From positions 1-35,299 of the forward strand of contig JAFYWC010000103.1 of assembly GCA_017546585.1 (NCBI GenBank): a stretch of DNA of 35,299 nucleotides, given 5' to 3'. A model generated the notes under the pieces. That model was not told the DNA's origin. It did not search any database and saw only the letters and a list, made by a program, of their open reading frames with translations. Positions 31,913 to 35,299 of the stretch are shown piece after piece. A program made the translations under genes and the position numbers. How positions within the stretch are numbered: position 1 is the first letter of the stretch; each line of letters begins with the position of its first letter. The stretch is from Bacteroidales bacterium. GTDB lineage: Bacteria; Bacteroidota; Bacteroidia; Bacteroidales; UBA932.

Positions 31913-33346
31913 ATGAACCTTAAACGCTGCCTTTCATTCCTTGTGGTATGCGTATTCACATTCTTCCTGGCTTTAGTGCCTTCATCTTTCTATGGCGTGA
32001 ATCCTGAGACTCTTGAACCGCTCTTTACGGTTACACAGCAGAGGGTAATCGCTATTTTTGTGTTCACAGCAATGATGTGGATCCTTGAGGTCATTCCGAC
32101 CTGGACCACTTCAGTGGTGGCTATAGTTTCCATCCTTCTCACCACATCAAACAAGGGACTTGGCTTCCTTATGGGTGAGGGTGTAGGTGCAATGACCAAC
32201 TACAAGGATGTGATGGCTGCTTTTGCAGATCCTGTCATTATGCTTTTCCTCGGTGGATTCGTGCTTGCCTTTGCTGCGACCAAGGTCGGTCTCGATGTCC
32301 AGCTGGCCAGAATAATGCTCAAGCCTTTCGGAACAAATCCTAAGACTGTACTCCTTGGTGTGCTTCTCGTCATCGGACTGTTCTCGATGTTTATGAGTAA
32401 TACAGCGACAGCAGCGATGATGCTTACCTTCCTTGCTCCTGTCCTTGCGACTCTTCCTCAGGACGGTGGAGGAAGAATTTCTCTCGCGCTCGCTATCCCT
32501 ATCGCTGCCAACCTCGGAGGTATGGGTACTCCTATCGGTACTCCTCCTAATGCCATTGCTCTCGGTGCCCTTCAGGAGGCGGGATATGCAATCACATTCG
32601 TTGGCTGGATGGTCAGAATGGTGCCTTTTGTCATCGTTATGCTTCTGTTCGCCTGGTTCCTTCTTACCAAGATGTATCCGTTCAAGGCGAAGTCGATCGA
32701 GCTTAAAATAGAAGGCGCTCCTATCAAGACTACTCCTTTCCAGAAATATGTAGTGTGGGTTACATTCGCTCTCACTATCGTCCTTTGGGTCGGAGAGAAG
32801 CTCTTCGGTGTCAATTCGAACATCGTTGCGATGATTCCGTTCGCAGTGTTCTCTGCAACCGGTATCCTCAAGGCTCGCGATCTCGAGCATATCAACTGGG
32901 CTGTCCTTTGGATGGTAGCAGGAGGATTCGCTCTCGGTACGGCTCTTAACCAGACAGGACTCGCTACTACCCTTATTCAGAACATTCCTTTTGCAAGCTG
33001 GAATGCATTGGTAGTGATGCTCGTCGGTGGTTTCCTCTGCTATTTCCTTTCTAACTTCATTTCAAACTCGGCAGCAGCTAATCTCGTCGTTCCTATCCTT
33101 ATCGTTGTGGGTAAGGCGATGTCAGGCAACGCATCGTTCGAAGCAATGGGTGGCGTGCCGGCTATGATCGTAGGTATCGCCATTGCAGCATCTCTTGCAA
33201 TGTGTCTTCCTGTTTCGACTCCACCGAATGCCCTTGCGCACTCGACAGGTATGATTACAACAAAGCAGATGGCGACAGTCGGCATTATTATCGGTGTTGT
33301 AGGCTTCGTTCTTGGATATCTGATGCTCATCTTCATCGGTTTCTAA
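31913..33346 (+). CDS. DASS/SLC13-family anion transporter (SNT/SNS)
   Basis: A second DASS carrier, 477 residues from the start at 31913 (MNLKRCLS), or 487 if the ATG at 31883 is used; no promoter decides this. It is a clear paralogue of the preceding gene, with the same FADPVIMLFLGGFVLAFAATK region. The first motif is SNT (MSNTATAAMM) and the second is SNS (FISNSAAANLVVP). Both Asn residues are kept, so Na+ coupling is plausible. GTPIGTPPNAIALG and STPPNALAHSTG are conserved. The beta-barrel gene follows by 13 bases. Confidence 0.88.
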   Translation: MNLKRCLSFLVVCVFTFFLALVPSSFYGVNPETLEPLFTVTQQRVIAIFVFTAMMWILEVIPTWTTSVVAIVSILLTTSNKGLGFLMGEGVGAMTNYKDVMAAFADPVIMLFLGGFVLAFAATKVGLDVQLARIMLKPFGTNPKTVLLGVLLVIGLFSMFMSNTATAAMMLTFLAPVLATLPQDGGGRISLALAIPIAANLGGMGTPIGTPPNAIALGALQEAGYAITFVGWMVRMVPFVIVMLLFAWFLLTKMYPFKAKSIELKIEGAPIKTTPFQKYVVWVTFALTIVLWVGEKLFGVNSNIVAMIPFAVFSATGILKARDLEHINWAVLWMVAGGFALGTALNQTGLATTLIQNIPFASWNALVVMLVGGFLCYFLSNFISNSAAANLVVPILIVVGKAMSGNASFEAMGGVPAMIVGIAIAASLAMCLPVSTPPNALAHSTGMITTKQMATVGIIIGVVGFVLGYLMLIFIGF

Positions 33347-33359
33347 CCTTATTATATAT

Positions 33360-34775
33360 ATGAAAAGAACATTTATCACACTTTTATCTCTTATCCTGAC
33401 CTTGCCGATGTTTGCGGCGGGTGCTGCTGAGAAGCAGGATACCCAGGTCAAGGAGCATCTCCAGAATCATTACAAGTTATACGGCTTCATCCGTAACTAT
33501 TTCATATATGATTCGCGTGAAAGCAAGTCGGGTACATCAGACCTCTTCTATTATATGCCTTTGGACAAGAAGATGAATGAGGACGGAACTCTGGATCTCA
33601 ATGATCACGGATCTTTCCGCTTCGTTGCTCTTACTTCACGAGTCGGTCTTGATGTGACAGGCTATCAGATGAACAATGTACATTTCGGAGCAAAGTTCGA
33701 AGCGGATTTCTATGCCGGACTTTCGTCAGTCAGCAAGGATACTTATCCTAAAGTAGGTGCATATTTCCCTGGAAACACAAGCATTTCAGGAACGGCTCAG
33801 ATGCGTCTTCGTCAGGCTTATGCGACAGTGACCTGGAAGGACCTTCCGTTGAACGAAGAGGAAAAGGCTTCTGTGGCTCTTAAGATAGGACAGGCTTGGC
33901 ATCCTATGGGTGCAGACTTTCCGCACGTGTTCAGCCTCGAGGTCGGCGCTCCTTTCGGACCGTTCTCTCGTACACCGCTTGTTCAGATGGATGCTAATCT
34001 CGGCAAGAGCTGGGTCGTGACAGCTGCGGCATTGTGGCAGATGCAGTATAACTCTCAGGGACCTGTCGGCGCTTCCGCTATATATATGAAATATGGTATG
34101 ACTCCTGAGTTGTATGCTGCGGTGGCCTATAAGAACAATGGATTCCTTTTGAGGGCCGGTGCGGATCTTTTGAGCATCAAGCCGAGAGTCTATGGACAGG
34201 TTGACGGAGTCACTGTAAAGGTGTCGGATCGTAAGACTTCACTCCTATATTATATATATAGCCAGTATACGAAGGGAAAGTTCGGCCTCAAGCTGAAATC
34301 AACCTTTGGTGAGGGCGGTGAGCATATGAACCTGATGTCCGGTTATGCAAAGGTAGGGGAGAGTGTAGATGGAAGCTGGGAATATGCTTCGCTCCGCAGT
34401 TCGTCGACCTGGCTTTCGATGATCTACGGAAAGAAATGGCAGGGAGTGATGATGCTCGGTTATACAAAGACTTTAGGATTGGCTCATCCTCTTGATGGCA
34501 ATATCGCTGCATCCAATGTCTATTTCTGTGGCAACGGTTTCTCGAACATCAATCAGATCTATAGAATCAATCCGCAGGTTGTATATAATATAGGTAAGAT
34601 GAATGTCGGATTGGAGTACCAGTGGACAGCTGTTCAGTATGGCGAGTATATGGATATGAATGGTGACAAGTGGGTGTCAGGTGATAAATATCTGAATAAT
34701 CGTGCTCTTGCGACTGATGGATTGCACTGGATCGGAAATCATCGTGTGAATATGATGATCAAGTACAATTTCTAA
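33360..34775 (+). CDS. outer-membrane beta-barrel protein, porin-like
   Basis: A 471-residue exported protein. The signal peptide is clear (KRTFITLLSLILTLPMFAAG, cleavage near AAGAAE). The mature part begins KLYGFIRNYFIYDSRES and has alternating polar and aromatic residues in many predicted strands, ending MIKYNF with terminal Phe, the outer-membrane barrel signal. It resembles DcaP-like porins, which carry dicarboxylates, but I cannot assign a family firmly. It probably shares a transcript with the second DASS gene, so a joint route for dicarboxylates across both membranes is reasonable. Confidence 0.75.
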   Translation: MKRTFITLLSLILTLPMFAAGAAEKQDTQVKEHLQNHYKLYGFIRNYFIYDSRESKSGTSDLFYYMPLDKKMNEDGTLDLNDHGSFRFVALTSRVGLDVTGYQMNNVHFGAKFEADFYAGLSSVSKDTYPKVGAYFPGNTSISGTAQMRLRQAYATVTWKDLPLNEEEKASVALKIGQAWHPMGADFPHVFSLEVGAPFGPFSRTPLVQMDANLGKSWVVTAAALWQMQYNSQGPVGASAIYMKYGMTPELYAAVAYKNNGFLLRAGADLLSIKPRVYGQVDGVTVKVSDRKTSLLYYIYSQYTKGKFGLKLKSTFGEGGEHMNLMSGYAKVGESVDGSWEYASLRSSSTWLSMIYGKKWQGVMMLGYTKTLGLAHPLDGNIAASNVYFCGNGFSNINQIYRINPQVVYNIGKMNVGLEYQWTAVQYGEYMDMNGDKWVSGDKYLNNRALATDGLHWIGNHRVNMMIKYNF

Positions 34776-34817
34776 ATGAAAAATATGTTTCCCATCAAAG
34801 ATGAGGGTAAATAAGAG

Positions 34818-34843
34818 AATCGGGCCTGGTGCCCGATTTTTTT
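34818..34843 (+). terminator. intrinsic terminator after the barrel gene
   Basis: AATCGGGC (34818-34825) pairs with GCCCGATT (34831-34838), loop CTGGT, followed by seven Ts. Confidence 0.9.
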
Positions 34844-34942
34844 ATTTAAGATTGTTATTTGCTTATTGTGTTGACAGGCAGCGAGTTGGCTATATGTGTG
34901 CTAAAAAAGTGTGAAAAAAGATTAAAAAATGTTGCAGAAAAA

Positions 34943-34973
34943 TTTGGAAGTAAAGAAAAAAGTCGTACCTTTG
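34943..34973 (+). promoter_or_regulatory. rRNA promoter P1
   Basis: TTTGG (34943-34947) and TACCTTTG (34966-34973) are 19 bases apart. A short hairpin, CCCATTT with AAACGGG-type pairing (34978-34994), begins right at the predicted start. Confidence 0.85.
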
Positions 34974-34976
34974 CAC

Positions 34977-35263
34977 TCCCATTTGAAAAACGGGTGACTG
35001 TAAAGGTCGAGAGTTCTTATGAAGACTGACGCTGAAAAATAAAAATTGAAAAATTTTTGCAAAAAAGTTTGGAAATTAAAAAATAAAGCGTACCTTTGCA
35101 TCCCCAATCAAAAACGGGGTCCTCGCAAGAGGATTTGACAAGTTCATTGAAAAGACTGATTTACTGTACAAGAAGCAAGTACCGAGAAATACAATTTATC
35201 GAGAAGCGTTAATTTCTTTTGAAATTATAAGTGTCAGGAACAAGCTAAAGATATAAAAATTAT
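34977..35263 (+). other. rRNA operon leader
   Basis: The transcribed region from P1 to the 16S start contains no gene. Besides the two start-site hairpins it has a GNRA-loop hairpin, TCCTC-GCAA-GAGGA (35120-35133). The A/T-rich rest presumably holds antitermination and RNase III processing elements, which I cannot place exactly because the 3' partner lies beyond the window. Confidence 0.6.
35068..35098 (+). promoter_or_regulatory. rRNA promoter P2
   Basis: TTTGG (35068-35072) and TACCTTTG (35091-35098) are 19 bases apart, the same boxes and spacing as P1, 125 bases downstream. CCCC (35102-35105) and GGGG (35116-35119) flank an A-rich loop at its start. Confidence 0.87.
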
Positions 35264-35299
35264 ACAATGAAGAGTTTGATCCTGGCTCAGGATGAACGC
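35264..35299 (+). rRNA. rrs: 16S rRNA, 5' end (partial)
   Basis: AGAGTTTGATCCTGGCTCAG at 35271-35290 is the universal 5' segment of 16S rRNA; counting back seven bases places position 1 near 35264. It continues GATGAACGC as in Bacteroidetes. The window stops after 36 bases. Confidence 0.97.

Noticed and set aside
32147-32890. 247-residue reading frame opposite the second DASS gene
   Set aside because: Low-complexity His/Glu/Arg-rich product mirroring membrane-protein codons; no promoter or family resemblance.
1-35299. CRISPR arrays, prophage, insertion sequences or a defence island
   Set aside because: No regularly spaced repeats, transposase, phage structural or restriction genes were seen. 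The window is mostly housekeeping and envelope genes.
1-35299. CTAG scarcity as a second avoidance signal
   Set aside because: CTAG is low (about nine seen) but this is common in bacteria and not absolute, unlike CATG.

Overview
The window looks like a chromosomal segment of a member of the Bacteroidales. Supporting evidence: many promoters have the Bacteroidetes-type -7 element (TAnnTTTG, often about 19 bases after a TTTG/TTG); coding starts rarely have Shine-Dalgarno sites; the gene set is Bacteroidetes-like (NigD-like lipoprotein, DPP III with the HECLGH motif, Hc1-like histone, pdxJ diverging from nadK-uppS-bamA-ompH, trxB-bamD-rpoZ-recN). The last 36 bases are the 5' end of a 16S rRNA gene, preceded by two nearly identical rRNA promoters. 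I cannot name the genus.

Layout. 1-263: non-coding, rich in inverted repeats and ending in a terminator-like hairpin on the + strand. 264-6928 (minus): secreted DPP III lipoprotein, xerD, FKBP-type isomerase, pnuC, BadF-type sugar kinase, recR and corA, several of them overlapping or nearly so. 7035-10007 (plus): C11 peptidase, rplY-pth and a 57-residue Hc1-like histone. 10008-10375: terminator, a GC-rich element closed by a 21-bp inverted repeat, and tRNA-His. 10376-11627 (minus): fur-like regulator and NigD-like lipoprotein. 11786-16584 (plus): SDR, trxB-bamD, rpoZ-recN. 16570-20835 (minus): pdxJ, then ompH-like lipoprotein, GT4 glycosyltransferase and LysM/PBP-like protein. 20946-25750 (plus): nadK-uppS-bamA-ompH. 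25902-34775 (plus): korAB, gdhA, two DASS/SLC13 carboxylate transporters and an outer-membrane beta-barrel. 34776-35299: rRNA promoters, leader and 16S start.

How the genes fit together. The centre is an envelope-biogenesis region (BamA, BamD, two Skp/OmpH-like chaperones, UppS, LysM protein, GT4). The right end reads as a glutamate/2-oxoglutarate/succinate module: GdhA links glutamate and 2-oxoglutarate, KorAB links 2-oxoglutarate and succinyl-CoA through ferredoxin, and the DASS carriers plus the barrel could move the dicarboxylates.

The most striking signal is not a gene. By a line-by-line reading I found no occurrence of the palindrome CATG anywhere in 35,299 bases, where base composition predicts roughly 130-140. 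Codons before ATG switch from the otherwise common NNC to NNT, so the absence is built into the coding sequence. No gene in the window explains it. Other candidates worth checking are structured leaders before corA, rplY and rpoZ, the 21-bp-stem repeat element, and an Asn-to-His change in an SNT motif of the first DASS transporter.
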